A stretch of 64,000 bases of DNA from Streptomyces fradiae ATCC 10745 = DSM 40063 (GTDB taxonomy: Bacteria > Actinomycetota > Actinomycetes > Streptomycetales > Streptomycetaceae): positions 6,364,501-6,428,500 of the forward strand of contig NZ_CP023696.1 of assembly GCF_008704425.1 (NCBI RefSeq). Reading direction: 5' to 3'. Numbering within the stretch: the first letter of the stretch is position 1; each line of letters begins with the position of its first letter. Below are positions 9,030 to 17,788 of the stretch, one piece after another. The position numbers and the translations under genes are program-made. The notes beneath the pieces are model-generated. The model had not been told where the DNA came from and made no database searches. It worked only from the letters and a program-made list of their open reading frames with translations.

Positions 9030-10277
9030 GTGAAGAAGCGCCTGCTCGCCTGCCCCACCGCCCTCCTGACGAGCCTCGCCCTCGCCGGCTGCGGCCTCCT
9101 GCCCGGGGAGGACGGAACGAGCCGCACGGTCACCGTCTGGCTGATGAAGGGCAGTGCCTCCGACGAGTTCCTGAAGCGGTTCACGGCCGCGTACGAGCGG
9201 GACAACCCGGGCGTCCGGCTCGACATCGTCCTCCAGGAGTGGACCGGCATCGGCAAGAAGGTCACCACGGCCCTGGCCGGCGACGACGCCCCCGACGTCA
9301 TCGAGGTCGGCAACACCCAGGTCGCCCAGTACGCCCAGACCGACCTCCTGTACGACCTGACGCTGGAGTCCGTGCGCGACCTCGGCCGCGAGGAGTGGAT
9401 ACCCGGCCTCGCCGAGCCGGGCAGCATCGACGGCGGGCAGTACGGCATCCCCTGGTACGCCGCCAACCGGGTCGTCATCTACCGCAAGGACCTCTTCGAG
9501 AAGGCCGGCGTCGAGGAGCCGCCCAAGACCCGCGAGCAGTGGCTGGAGGACACCGAGGCGATCAACCGGACCGGGGCGCAGGGCATCTACCTCGCCGGCC
9601 AGGACTGGTACACCCTCTCCGGCTTCATCTGGGACGAGGGCGGCGAACTGGCGGTCGAGAAGGACGGCAGATGGGTCGGCGCCCTCGACACGCCCGCCGC
9701 CCTCAAGGGCATGGCGTTCTACGAGAAGCTCCAGTCCCTCGGCACCGCGCCGAAGGACGCCGACGAGGAGAACCCGCCGCAGGCCGAGGTCTTCGCCAAG
9801 GGCGAGATCGCCCAGATCATCGCCACCCCCGGCGCCGCCGCCGCCGTCCAGGCGCACAACCCGGCCCTCGCCTCCCGCCTCGGCTTCTTCCCCATCCCCG
9901 GCAAGACCGCCGACGAGCCCGGCGCCGTCTTCACCGGCGGCTCCGTCCTGGTCGTCCCCGTGCACGCCGGGGAACGCGCCCAGGCGATCGACGTCGTGGC
10001 GGCCCTGGCCGGCAGGGAGTGGCAGACCGACCTGGCCCGCACCATGAACTACGTGCCGAACAAGACCTCCCTCGCCTCCGTCGTCGAGGGCGAGGAGGGC
10101 ACGGCCGCGATGGCCGCGGGCGCCGCGCGCGGCCGGGCGACCCCGAACTCCCCGAAGTGGGCCGACGTCGAGGCGGACAACCCCATCAAGCCGTACATGA
10201 CGGCCGTCCTGCGCGGCGAGGACCCCCGGACGGCCGCCCGCCGGGCGTCGCAGCGCATCACCGACGCCCTCGGCTGA
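9030..10277 (+). CDS. Extracellular sugar-binding lipoprotein (ABC transporter family 1), orphan
   Basis: A 415-residue solute-binding protein. It begins with a lipoprotein signal (KKRLLACPTALLTSLALAGC), with lipobox LAGC at about residues 17-20, so the cysteine becomes the lipidated N-terminus. The mature part has family 1 features: VTVWLMKG, an EWTG-containing loop, DDAPDVIEVGNTQVAQYA, then GIPWYAANRVVIYRKDLFEKAG. Such proteins bind oligosaccharides for MsiK-type ABC importers. No permease gene is adjacent, so it must share a transporter or act as a sensor. GTG 9030 is chosen over 9021 because AAGGTGA is a correctly spaced ribosome-binding site. It is controlled by the palindromic promoter about 100 bp upstream. 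Confidence 0.88.
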   Translation: MKKRLLACPTALLTSLALAGCGLLPGEDGTSRTVTVWLMKGSASDEFLKRFTAAYERDNPGVRLDIVLQEWTGIGKKVTTALAGDDAPDVIEVGNTQVAQYAQTDLLYDLTLESVRDLGREEWIPGLAEPGSIDGGQYGIPWYAANRVVIYRKDLFEKAGVEEPPKTREQWLEDTEAINRTGAQGIYLAGQDWYTLSGFIWDEGGELAVEKDGRWVGALDTPAALKGMAFYEKLQSLGTAPKDADEENPPQAEVFAKGEIAQIIATPGAAAAVQAHNPALASRLGFFPIPGKTADEPGAVFTGGSVLVVPVHAGERAQAIDVVAALAGREWQTDLARTMNYVPNKTSLASVVEGEEGTAAMAAGAARGRATPNSPKWADVEADNPIKPYMTAVLRGEDPRTAARRASQRITDALG

Positions 10278-10528
10278 CCCGGGGCGGCGGCGAACCGCCG
10301 CGTGAGCCGCGCACGGCCGGGGCGGGGCCCGGCACGGGCGCGGCGCGGGCCCGGCACGGGCGGCGCGGCGCGGGCCCGGCGCCCCGCACGGCGGCGAACC
10401 GGTCATTCAGCCGCCGCACATCCGGGCTCCCCCGGGCGGTCACGTCGACGCCAGCCGGCGACGGCACAAGTAGGGGTACGGGCCGCAGCACCCCCGCGGC
10501 GGCCCCGCCGCCCGGCCAAGGAGCCACC

Positions 10529-11344
10529 ATGACCGCCACCACCGAGGCCCCGCTCGCCCCCGCCGCCCCGCTCGCCCCCGCCCCGCCCACCCCGGACCGG
10601 CCCGCCCCGGCCCCCGTGTCCCGCTACCGGGTCTCCCTAGCCCGCGAGCAGGACGAGGTGCGGGCCGCACAGCGCCTGCGCCACCTGGTCTTCGCGGCCG
10701 AGCTGGGCGCCCGCCTCGACGGCCCGGAGCCCGGTCTCGACAGCGACGCCTTCGACGCGTACTGCGACCACCTCCTCGTACGGGACGAGGCCACCGGCGA
10801 GGTCGTCGGCACCTACCGCCTCCTGCCGCCCGAGCGGGCCCGCGTGGCCGGGCGCCTCTACGCGGACGGCGAGTTCGACCTCACCCGCCTCGCGCCCCTG
10901 CGCGGCGACCTGGTCGAGGTCGGCCGCTCCTGCGTGCACCCCGCCCACCGCAACGGCGCCGTCATCTCCCTCATCTGGGCCGGCATCGCCCGGTACATGA
11001 CCGGCGCCGGCCACGAGTGGCTCGCCGGCTGCTGCTCCCTGCCCCTCGCCGACGGAGGCGCCCTCGCCGCCGCCACCTGGGACACCGTCAAGGCCAAGCA
11101 CCTCGCCCCCGAGGAGTACCGGGTCACGCCGCACCGCCTGTGGTCGCCCGAGGGCGTGGCCCGCCCCGCCGGGCGCACCGAGCTCCCGCCGCTGCTGCGC
11201 GGCTACCTCCGCCTCGGCGCCCAGGTGTGCGGCGCCCCCGCCCACGACCCCGACTTCGGCGTCGCCGACCTGTACGTGCTGCTGTCGCTGCGCCGCACCA
11301 ACCCCCGCTACCTGCGCCACTTCCTCTCCCTCGGCGCCGAGTGA
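10529..11344 (+). CDS. olsB: OlsB-like N-acyltransferase (GNAT fold), probable ornithine lipid synthesis
   Basis: A 271-residue acetyl/acyltransferase-fold protein. After a ~30-residue Ala/Pro-rich leader it shows RVSLAREQDEVRAAQRLRHLVFAAELGA, then CDHLLVRDEATGEVVGTYRLL and EVGRSCVHPAHRNGAVISLIWAGIARYM, the signature of hemolysin-like OlsB proteins. OlsB joins a 3-hydroxy fatty acid from ACP to the alpha-amino group of ornithine, making lyso-ornithine lipid. The adjacent PlsC-type acyltransferase, whose ATG overlaps this stop by 1 bp, would add the second acyl chain. Ornithine lipids are phosphorus-free membrane lipids, so low phosphate might matter, but I saw no PHO box. ATG 10529 has an AAGGAG ribosome-binding site. 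Confidence 0.8.
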   Translation: MTATTEAPLAPAAPLAPAPPTPDRPAPAPVSRYRVSLAREQDEVRAAQRLRHLVFAAELGARLDGPEPGLDSDAFDAYCDHLLVRDEATGEVVGTYRLLPPERARVAGRLYADGEFDLTRLAPLRGDLVEVGRSCVHPAHRNGAVISLIWAGIARYMTGAGHEWLAGCCSLPLADGGALAAATWDTVKAKHLAPEEYRVTPHRLWSPEGVARPAGRTELPPLLRGYLRLGAQVCGAPAHDPDFGVADLYVLLSLRRTNPRYLRHFLSLGAE

Positions 11345-12279
11345 TGAGCGTCTGGCTGCCGGCCGCGCCCTGCCTCCCCGAGCGGTGCGCGACCCCCGCG
11401 CACCCGGCGGCCCCGCCGCCGCGGGCGGCCTTGCGCCTGGCCGCCGGGTGCGCGGCCGTCGCCGCCGGGCTCGCCCTGGCCCCGCTCACCGCCCCGCTCC
11501 GCCCGGCCGTCCGCCACCGGCTGACCCGGCTGTGGTGCCGCGCGGTCGTCCGCGCCTTCGGCGTGCGGGTACGCGTCACCGGCGCCCCGCCGCCCCCCGG
11601 ACCGCTGCTCGTCGTCGCCAACCACGTCTCGTGGCTGGACATCCCGCTCGTCGCCGCCGTCCTGCCCGGCCGGATGGTCGCCAAGCGGGAGGTGCGGCAC
11701 TGGCCGCTGCTCGGCCCGCTCGCCGCCCTCGGCGGCACCCTGTTCCTCGACCGGGACCGTCTGCGCGCCCTGCCCGGCGCGGTCCGCGACCTCGCCCGCA
11801 CCCTCGCCGCCGGGCACCGCGTCGTGGTCTTTCCCGAGGGCTCCACCTGGTGCGGGCGCGCCCAGGGCGCCTTCCGCCCGGCGGCCTTCCAGGCCGCCCT
11901 CGACGCGGGCGCCCCCGTCCAGCCCGTACGGATCACCTACCGGCCCGTGGGCCCCGCCGCGTTCGTCGGGGACGACCCGCTGACCGCGTCGCTGTGGCGG
12001 GTCGCGCGGGCCGGGCGGCTCACCGCCGAGATCCGGCTCCTCGCCCCCGTCCCGCACGGTGCCCACCCCGACCGCCGCGCCCTCGCCCGCGCCGCCGGGG
12101 CGGCGGTCGCGGCGGCCGGGCCCCCGGCGGCGCGGCCCCCGGCGGCGCGGCCCGCGGCCGGGGTGGGCGCCGCTCAGACGGCCGTCGCCAGCGACAGCGC
12201 GAAGCGCCCCTGCTCGTCCGTCCACCACCGGGACAGCGCGAGTCCCGCCGCCGCGAGCTCCGCCGCGATCCCTTCCTGA
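11344..12279 (+). CDS. olsA: OlsA-like lyso-ornithine lipid/1-acyl-glycerol-phosphate acyltransferase (PlsC family)
   Basis: A 311-residue PlsC-family acyltransferase. One N-terminal hydrophobic helix (about residues 28-52) is followed by the catalytic HX4D motif NHVSWLD, the substrate-binding FPEGST and a PVRITY segment, all at normal spacing. With the upstream OlsB-like gene it would make ornithine lipid by O-acylation, although phosphatidic acid synthesis is an alternative for this family. The C-terminal tail is low complexity (PPAARPPAARP) and runs on until a stop at 12279. The last 106 bp therefore overlap the 3' end of egtD on the other strand. The tail has no homology I recognise and may be an accident of a lost stop codon. 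Confidence 0.8.
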   Translation: MSVWLPAAPCLPERCATPAHPAAPPPRAALRLAAGCAAVAAGLALAPLTAPLRPAVRHRLTRLWCRAVVRAFGVRVRVTGAPPPPGPLLVVANHVSWLDIPLVAAVLPGRMVAKREVRHWPLLGPLAALGGTLFLDRDRLRALPGAVRDLARTLAAGHRVVVFPEGSTWCGRAQGAFRPAAFQAALDAGAPVQPVRITYRPVGPAAFVGDDPLTASLWRVARAGRLTAEIRLLAPVPHGAHPDRRALARAAGAAVAAAGPPAARPPAARPAAGVGAAQTAVASDSAKRPCSSVHHRDSASPAAASSAAIPS

Positions 12280-13139
12280 CGGAACTTCGCCGACACCTCC
12301 GTCCGCATCTCCTCGCCCGCCGCGAACGGCACCGACAGGCCGAGCGCCGGGAACCGCACGGTCAGGTCGCGGCGCGCCCGCAGCCGCATCTCGATCCACT
12401 CGTTGTCCCGGTCCCACACGGCCACGTGCTCGAAGTCCTCCGGGTCCGCGTCCGCGCCCAGCTCCCGTGCCAGCACCGCCAGCACGTTCTTGTTGAACTC
12501 CGCCGTCACCCCGGCCGCGTCGTCGTACGCCGCCACGAGCGTCGCCTCGTCCTTCACCAGGTCCGTGCCGAGCAGCAGCGCGTCGCCCGGCTCCAGCAGC
12601 GACCGGGCCGACCGCAGGAAGACCTCCCGCTGACGCGGCAGCAGATTGCCCAGCGTCCCGCCGAGGAACGCCACCAGCCGCGGCCCCGGCGTGCCGGGCA
12701 GGGCCAGCCCGCGGGTGAAGTCGGCGACGAGCGCGTGCACCCGCAGCCCCGGCAGCTCCTCGGTGAGCGCCTCCGCGGCGCCGGTCAGCGCGGACTCGCT
12801 GACGTCGACCGGCACGTAGTCGACCAGGCCGGGCCGCAGCGCCCGCAGCAGGTGCCGGGTCTTCTCCGACGAGCCCGACCCCAGCTCCACCAGGGTGCGG
12901 GCCCCGGTCGCCGCGGCGATCTCGGCGGCGCGGGCGACGAGGATCTCCCGCTCGGCGCGGGTCGGGTAGTACTCGGGCAGCCGGGTGATCTCCTCGAACA
13001 GCTCGCTGCCCCGCGCGTCGTAGAACCACTTGGGCGGCAGCTCCTTCGGCGTGCGGGTCAGACCGTTGAGCACGTCGGCGCGCAGGTCCGCGCCGGTCGT
13101 ACCGTCGGGCAGGGTGCGGGTCAGCAGGAACGGGCTCAC
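12174..13139 (-). CDS. egtD: L-histidine N-alpha-methyltransferase (ergothioneine synthesis)
   Basis: A 321-residue SAM-dependent methyltransferase that trimethylates histidine to hercynine, the first committed step of ergothioneine synthesis. It has the family N-terminus (GLTRTPKELPPKWFYDARGSELFEEIT), the SAM-binding LVELGSGSSEKTRHLL (about residues 79-94), the DVSESAL acid loop, and FLGGTLGNL. The C-terminal DRDNEWIEMRLRA segment belongs to the histidine-binding domain. The GTG at 13139 overlaps the egtC stop by 4 bp, so it is translated from the polycistronic egtABCD message. Its 3' end overlaps the convergent olsA-like gene. Confidence 0.95.
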   Translation of the reverse strand: MSPFLLTRTLPDGTTGADLRADVLNGLTRTPKELPPKWFYDARGSELFEEITRLPEYYPTRAEREILVARAAEIAAATGARTLVELGSGSSEKTRHLLRALRPGLVDYVPVDVSESALTGAAEALTEELPGLRVHALVADFTRGLALPGTPGPRLVAFLGGTLGNLLPRQREVFLRSARSLLEPGDALLLGTDLVKDEATLVAAYDDAAGVTAEFNKNVLAVLARELGADADPEDFEHVAVWDRDNEWIEMRLRARRDLTVRFPALGLSVPFAAGEEMRTEVSAKFRQEGIAAELAAAGLALSRWWTDEQGRFALSLATAV

Positions 13140-13951
13140 GCGGGGGACTCCTCGTACGGTTCGGCGGGTTCGGTGGACCGGGCGGGCCCGGCGGGTGCCG
13201 TGAGCGGCGCGAGGGGACTCGTCGTGACGCCGTCCGCCGTGGCGGTGAGCAGCGTCCGGTCGGGCACCTCGCGCCAGCCCGGGTCGTCGTCGTACGGCTC
13301 CGAGGCGACGACCGTCGGCCGGCCGGGCCCGGCCAGGTACCAGAGCGAGTCGCCCCAGGCGGTCGCGGCGACGCCCGCGCCGTCCGTCAGCAGCAGGTTC
13401 AGCCGGGACCCGGGCGCGGCCGCCGCCACCTCGCGGACCGTCCCGGCGAGCGCGTCGCCCGGGGCCTCGCCCCGCCGCAGCCGGTGCAGCGCCAGTGCCC
13501 AGACGAGCGCCGAGTCGTTGCGGGCCTCCAGGGACAGCAGGTCGGCGGGGGGCAGCGCGGCGGCGAGCGCGGCGACCGAAGCGGGCCAGCCGCCCACCGC
13601 CCCGTTGTGGCTGAACAGCCAGGTCCCGGCGGCGAACGGCGCGGCGGCGGCCTCCCCGTCGGCTCCGGGCAGCGTCGCGTCCCGCACGGCGGCCAGCGCC
13701 GAGCGGGAGCGGACCACCCGGGCCAGGTCCGCGAAGGACGGGTCCGCCCACACGGGCCCCGCCCGGCGGTAGCGGGCCGGCACCGGATCGCCGTCCGCGT
13801 ACCAGCCGACCCCGAAGCCGTCCGCGTTGACCGTCCCGTACCGCTGCCGCCGGGGCGCCCACGACTGCCGGTACAGCCCGTGGGCAGGCGCCACCAGCAG
13901 GTCCCCGAGCGCCACCGGGCGGTCGGCCGCCCAGGCGATGTGCCGGCACAT
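13136..13951 (-). CDS. egtC: Gamma-glutamyl-hercynylcysteine sulfoxide hydrolase (class II amidotransferase)
   Basis: A 271-residue Ntn-type glutamine amidotransferase-like hydrolase that removes the gamma-glutamyl group from the hercynyl sulfoxide intermediate. The nucleophile is Cys2 of MCRHIAW, exposed after Met removal. Further family signatures are NADGFGVGWY and WLFSHNGAVGGWP. The tail after ~residue 245 is variable. It starts 7 bp after the egtB stop and overlaps egtD by 4 bp. Confidence 0.94.
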   Translation of the reverse strand: MCRHIAWAADRPVALGDLLVAPAHGLYRQSWAPRRQRYGTVNADGFGVGWYADGDPVPARYRRAGPVWADPSFADLARVVRSRSALAAVRDATLPGADGEAAAAPFAAGTWLFSHNGAVGGWPASVAALAAALPPADLLSLEARNDSALVWALALHRLRRGEAPGDALAGTVREVAAAAPGSRLNLLLTDGAGVAATAWGDSLWYLAGPGRPTVVASEPYDDDPGWREVPDRTLLTATADGVTTSPLAPLTAPAGPARSTEPAEPYEESPA

Positions 13952-13958
13952 CAGCGCG

Positions 13959-15293
13959 TCACCCCGCGTCCCGCGCCGTGCGGAAACCCGCGAAGATCTG
14001 CCGCCGCACCGGGAGGTCCCAGTTGCGGAACGTCCCCCGGCACGCCACGGGGTCCACCGCGAACGAGCCGCCGCGCAGCACCTTGTGCGCGGGCCCGAAG
14101 AACACCTCCGAGTACTCCCGGTAGGGGAAGGCGGCGAAGCCCGGGTACGGGAGGAAGTCGCTCGCCGTCCACTCCCACACGTCGCCGACGAGCTGCCGCA
14201 CCCCCAGCGGGGACGCCCCCGCCGGATAGGAGCCGGCCGGGGCCGGGCGCAGGTGCCGCTGGCCCAGGTTGGCGTGGTCCGGCGTCGGCTCGGCGTCGCC
14301 CCACGGATAGCGACGGGACCGCCCGGACACCGGGTCGTGGCGGGCGGCCTTCTCCCACTCGGCCTCCGTCGGCAGCCGCCGGCCCGCCCACCGCGCGTAG
14401 GCGTCCGCCTCGTACCAGCTGACGTGCAGCACCGGCTCGTCGTCCGGCACCGGCTCCACGACGCCGAAGCGCCGCCGCAGCCACCCGCCGCCCTCGCGCC
14501 GCCAGAACAGCGGCGCGCCGATGCCGTGGCGCCGGATCTGCTCCCACCCCTCGGGCGCCCACCAGCGCGGGTCGCGGTATCCGCCGTCGTCGACGAAGCG
14601 GCGGTAGGCGCCGCAGGTCACCGGCACGGTGTCGAGGAAGAACGGGTCCACGGACCGCACGTGCGCGGGGCGCTCGTTGTCCAGCGCCCACGGCTCGTCG
14701 CCGGGCGTGCAGCCCATCGTGAACGGCCCGCCGGGCACCAGCACCTCGGCGGGCAGCCCGGCCGCGTCCGCACCGGCGCGCGGCGGCTCCGGGGCGGTCA
14801 GCGCGACCGGCCCGCTGCGCAGCTGATGGGTGATCAGCATCGTCTCGCAGTGCTGCTGCTCGTGCTGGGCGACCATGCCGAAGGCGAAGGCCGAGTCGAC
14901 CAGCGGGTCGCCCTCCGCCAGCCGGGCCGCGCCGAGCAGGTCGAGGACCCGGTCGCGCACCTGGCCGCCGTACGCCCGCGCCTCGGCCGGTGACAGCAGC
15001 GGCAGGGAGGGCCGGGTGGCGCGCGGGTGCCGGAACGCGTCGTACAACGGGTCGATCTCCGGCCGCAGCGCGGGCAGCCCGCCCACGGCGCGCAGCAGCC
15101 ACTGCTCCTCCTGGTTGGGGATGTGGGCCAGGTCCCACACGAGCGGGGACATCAGCGGGGAGTGCTGGGCGGTCAGCTCGCCGTCGTCGACGCAGTCGGT
15201 GAGCAGCGCGGTGCGCGCCCGCGCCGCCGTCAGCGCGTCGTACGCCCGGTCGCGCGGCGCCGCGGTGCCGGGGGAGGAGGCGGGAGCGGTCAT
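13959..15293 (-). CDS. egtB: Hercynine oxygenase (sulfoxide synthase)
   Basis: A 444-residue non-haem iron enzyme that joins hercynine and gamma-glutamylcysteine with oxygen to give the sulfoxide. The N-terminal DinB-like domain carries the iron ligands: a histidine in VWDLAHIPNQEE and the HX3HXE motif in AQHEQQHCETML. The C-terminal half is an FGE/sulfatase-modifying-factor domain (VPGGPFTMG, WEWTASDFLPYPGF, VLRGGSF). ATG 15293 overlaps the egtA stop as ATGA. The requirement for gamma-glutamylcysteine rather than free cysteine fits the presence of egtA and egtC in the same operon (actinobacterial-type pathway). Confidence 0.95.
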   Translation of the reverse strand: MTAPASSPGTAAPRDRAYDALTAARARTALLTDCVDDGELTAQHSPLMSPLVWDLAHIPNQEEQWLLRAVGGLPALRPEIDPLYDAFRHPRATRPSLPLLSPAEARAYGGQVRDRVLDLLGAARLAEGDPLVDSAFAFGMVAQHEQQHCETMLITHQLRSGPVALTAPEPPRAGADAAGLPAEVLVPGGPFTMGCTPGDEPWALDNERPAHVRSVDPFFLDTVPVTCGAYRRFVDDGGYRDPRWWAPEGWEQIRRHGIGAPLFWRREGGGWLRRRFGVVEPVPDDEPVLHVSWYEADAYARWAGRRLPTEAEWEKAARHDPVSGRSRRYPWGDAEPTPDHANLGQRHLRPAPAGSYPAGASPLGVRQLVGDVWEWTASDFLPYPGFAAFPYREYSEVFFGPAHKVLRGGSFAVDPVACRGTFRNWDLPVRRQIFAGFRTARDAG

Positions 15294-16825
15294 GGGCGGG
15301 GATCCTTCCCGGATTCGGGCGCGGGGCCGGAGTCGGACACGGGGGCCGGTACGGGACCCGGCACCGGCGCGGTGCCGCCGGACCGGGGGGCGGGGCCGCG
15401 CGCGGGAGCGGAGCCGCGCGCGGGAGCGGGGCCGGGGGACGGGGCGGCGGCCCCCGGCGCGGTACCGGGGCCGACTGCGGCACCGGGGCCGACGGCGGTA
15501 CCGGGACCGACGGCGGGACCCGCACCGGGCCTGGCGCCGGGAGCGGACCCCGCGCCGGTGGCGGACCCCGCGCCGGTGGGGTGCTCGTCCGCCGGGCAGC
15601 GGCGCCGCAGCACGTACCGCTCCCGGAAGGCGGCCACCGCGTCGTACACCGCGGCCGGCGCGCCGGAACGGGCCAGCGACTCCAGGGCCAGCGCGAAGCA
15701 CCCCACGGCCGCCCGGTGCAGCGCGGGAGCCGTCGGCCCGTCGCGGATCGCCGCACGCCAGTGCGCGTCCCTCGGCGGCGGCAGCGGCCCGGCGGTCTCC
15801 GCAAGCGGCAGCAGCAGCCGGTACGCCGCCTCCGCCGCCCGCGGGTCGTCGAACAGCGCCGCCGTCACGGCCAGCGGCACGACCCAGCCGTCGTCGCCCG
15901 GCTGCGCGTCCAGCATGCGCAGCTCCAGATGGCTGCCGCGCGGCCGTACGGGCGGGAACAGCGTCGTCAGGTGGTAGTCGAGATCGGCGCGCGTCGGCGG
16001 CCTGGGCGAGCCCGACCGCAGCCACTCGCGAAAGGTCAGCCCCTCCGGCACGGCCCACGGCCCCTCGTCCGCCCGGACGCACATCACCGGCGTGTCCAGC
16101 GCGTGCCGCGCCCACGCGCCGCGCGGCTCCCGCACGGGGGGCGGCGCCGCTCCCCGCAGCGGGTCGATGCCCGTCCACAGCGACTGCCGCGTGGAGCGCA
16201 GCCCCGTGGCGCGGCCGTGCAGGACGGGGGAGTTGGCGAAGGAGGCCACGAGCACCGGGCCCAGCAGATGGGCGAGGCGCCACCGGTGCCGGTACCCGAG
16301 CGGTCCCGGCTCCTCGTACCCGGAGTCCACGCAGACCTGGACGGAGGCCGAGTCGCGCATCATGGTCCGCCCCGCGCGGCCGAACCGGTCGAGGTAGGTC
16401 TCCATCGCGTCGTAGCGGGGCTCCCGCAGCAGCCGGTCCCGCGAGGGCAGCCACGGGTCGGTGCCGGAGCCGGTGAGGGCGAGCCCGAGACGGGCCAGTT
16501 CGGAGCGTACGGCGGAAAGGTCGGCCGAGACGGTGGCGACGCACCGCGCGAGGGACGGGGCGGGCGGCGAGCTGAGCTCCAGCTGCCCGCCGGGCTCGAC
16601 GGTGAGGGACGATTCCAGGCGCAGGGCGCGCAGGGCGGCGAAGGCGGTGTCCAGACGGTCGCGGGGGACGGGCAGGTACGGGCTGCGCAGGTCGTGGACG
16701 AACCACTCCAGTTCGACCCCCACCGCGCCGGGCGGGCCCGTCTTGAAGCAGATGCACCGAAGCAGGTCCTCGGCTTCGTCCTCCGTCAGCGGCGGACCGC
16801 CGTCCGGGAAGGCGCTCGACGGCAT
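15290..16825 (-). CDS. egtA: Glutamate-cysteine ligase EgtA with long repetitive C-terminal tail
   Basis: A 511-residue ATP-dependent ligase of the GCS2/plant-type family that makes gamma-glutamylcysteine for EgtB. The catalytic domain covers residues 1-~410: GVELEWFVHDL near the start, LTVEPGGQLELSSPPA, MMRDSASVQVCVD, LRSTRQSLWTGIDP and SHLELRMLDAQPGDD. After residue ~415 there is a ~95-residue tail of Gly-Ala-Pro-Val repeats (GPGTAVGPGAAVGPG-like) ending at the egtB start. That tail is not part of the known enzyme fold. ATG 16825 has an AAGGAG ribosome-binding site. It heads the egtA-B-C-D operon; no egtE-type PLP lyase gene occurs in this window, so the last step must be supplied elsewhere. 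Confidence 0.93.
   Translation of the reverse strand: MPSSAFPDGGPPLTEDEAEDLLRCICFKTGPPGAVGVELEWFVHDLRSPYLPVPRDRLDTAFAALRALRLESSLTVEPGGQLELSSPPAPSLARCVATVSADLSAVRSELARLGLALTGSGTDPWLPSRDRLLREPRYDAMETYLDRFGRAGRTMMRDSASVQVCVDSGYEEPGPLGYRHRWRLAHLLGPVLVASFANSPVLHGRATGLRSTRQSLWTGIDPLRGAAPPPVREPRGAWARHALDTPVMCVRADEGPWAVPEGLTFREWLRSGSPRPPTRADLDYHLTTLFPPVRPRGSHLELRMLDAQPGDDGWVVPLAVTAALFDDPRAAEAAYRLLLPLAETAGPLPPPRDAHWRAAIRDGPTAPALHRAAVGCFALALESLARSGAPAAVYDAVAAFRERYVLRRRCPADEHPTGAGSATGAGSAPGARPGAGPAVGPGTAVGPGAAVGPGTAPGAAAPSPGPAPARGSAPARGPAPRSGGTAPVPGPVPAPVSDSGPAPESGKDPRP
15300..15580 (-). repeat. Low-complexity Gly/Ala/Pro repeat encoding the EgtA tail
   Basis: A degenerate array of GGGGCCG-, GGTACCGGG- and GACGGCG-rich units encodes alternating GPG/AVGPG and PAPARG motifs at the 3' end of egtA. 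Within it PARGSAPARG and TGAGSATGAGS are short perfect repeats at protein level. Confidence 0.75.
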
Positions 16826-16963
16826 GGGCCGGCTCCTTAGGTCGCGGGGCTACCGTCCCACCTAAAGCCAACGTCACGGCCCCGCACAAGGGTGCCCGCG
16901 AGAACGGCACATGCCGGATAAACACGTTGCGGCCCACCCGCATGATCGCGAACGATGGCGGGT

Positions 16964-17788
16964 ATGAGCGCACGTCTACGCGCAATCGCGCAGGAGACCG
17001 AGAAGATCGTCGCGGCGGGCCGCTACCGGACCGCCGCGGGCGTCGTCGACATCGCCGAGCAGGTCGCCAGGGCCCTCGAGGGGACCACCCTGCACGGTCC
17101 GGGCCCCGTCCCCGCCGAGCCCGGCACCGGCCGGTCCGGCCGCGTCGAGGTCACCGGCGAGTCCAGCACCGAGGCGGCCCGGCGGCTCACCGCCGCCGAC
17201 CCCGGCAGCCCGGTCGCCGTCCTCAACTTCGCCTCGGCGCGCAACCCCGGCGGCGGCTACCTGAACGGCGCGCAGGCCCAGGAGGAGGCCCTGTGCCGCG
17301 CCTCCGCGCTCCACGCCACAGTGCTGCGCGCCCCCGCGTACTACGAGCACCACCGCGCCGACCGCGACCCGTTCTACACGGACCGGGTCATCCACTCGCC
17401 CGGCGTGCCGGTCTTCCGCGACGACCGGGGCCGGCTCCTCGACCGCCCGTTCGCGGTCGGCTTCCTGACCTCGCCCGCGCCCAACGCGGGCGTCGTCCGC
17501 GCCCGCACCCCGCACCTGGCCGCCCGCATACCGGCCGCCCTCGCGTCGCGCGCGGAGCGGGTCCTGGAGACCGCCGTCGCCCACGGTTACCGGCGCCTCG
17601 TGCTCGGCGCCTGGGGCTGCGGGGTCTTCCGCAACGACCCGGCCGAGGTCGCGGGCGCCTTCCGGGCCCTCCTCGCCGGGGAGGGCCGGTTCGCCGGCCA
17701 CTTCGACGAGGTCGTCTTCGCCGTGCTGGACCGGACGCGGGAGGGCCGCACCCTCGCCGCGTTCCGCGAGGCGTTCCCGGCGGCCTGA
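16964..17788 (+). CDS. TIGR02452-family protein, bacterial-type poly(ADP-ribose) glycohydrolase-like macrodomain
   Basis: A 274-residue macrodomain-like protein. The catalytic signature of microbial PARGs is complete: ASARNPGGGYLNGAQAQEEALCRAS, with the GGG loop at about residues 96-98 and adjacent catalytic glutamates (QEE) at 106-108. Later blocks VGFLTSPAPNAG and LGAWGCGVFRNDP match the same family. The expected activity is removal of poly(ADP-ribose) or related ADP-ribosyl groups. I start at the ATG at 16964; another in-frame ATG nine bases upstream (16955) cannot be excluded. It is divergent from egtA, with about 140 bp between starts, so the two may share control signals. Confidence 0.85.
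   Translation: MSARLRAIAQETEKIVAAGRYRTAAGVVDIAEQVARALEGTTLHGPGPVPAEPGTGRSGRVEVTGESSTEAARRLTAADPGSPVAVLNFASARNPGGGYLNGAQAQEEALCRASALHATVLRAPAYYEHHRADRDPFYTDRVIHSPGVPVFRDDRGRLLDRPFAVGFLTSPAPNAGVVRARTPHLAARIPAALASRAERVLETAVAHGYRRLVLGAWGCGVFRNDPAEVAGAFRALLAGEGRFAGHFDEVVFAVLDRTREGRTLAAFREAFPAA

Noticed and set aside
16836..16866. DtxR/IdeR iron box at egtA (TTAGGT...ACCTAA)
   Set aside because: The arms are 17 bp apart, far longer than an iron box, and the left arm overlaps the ribosome-binding site.
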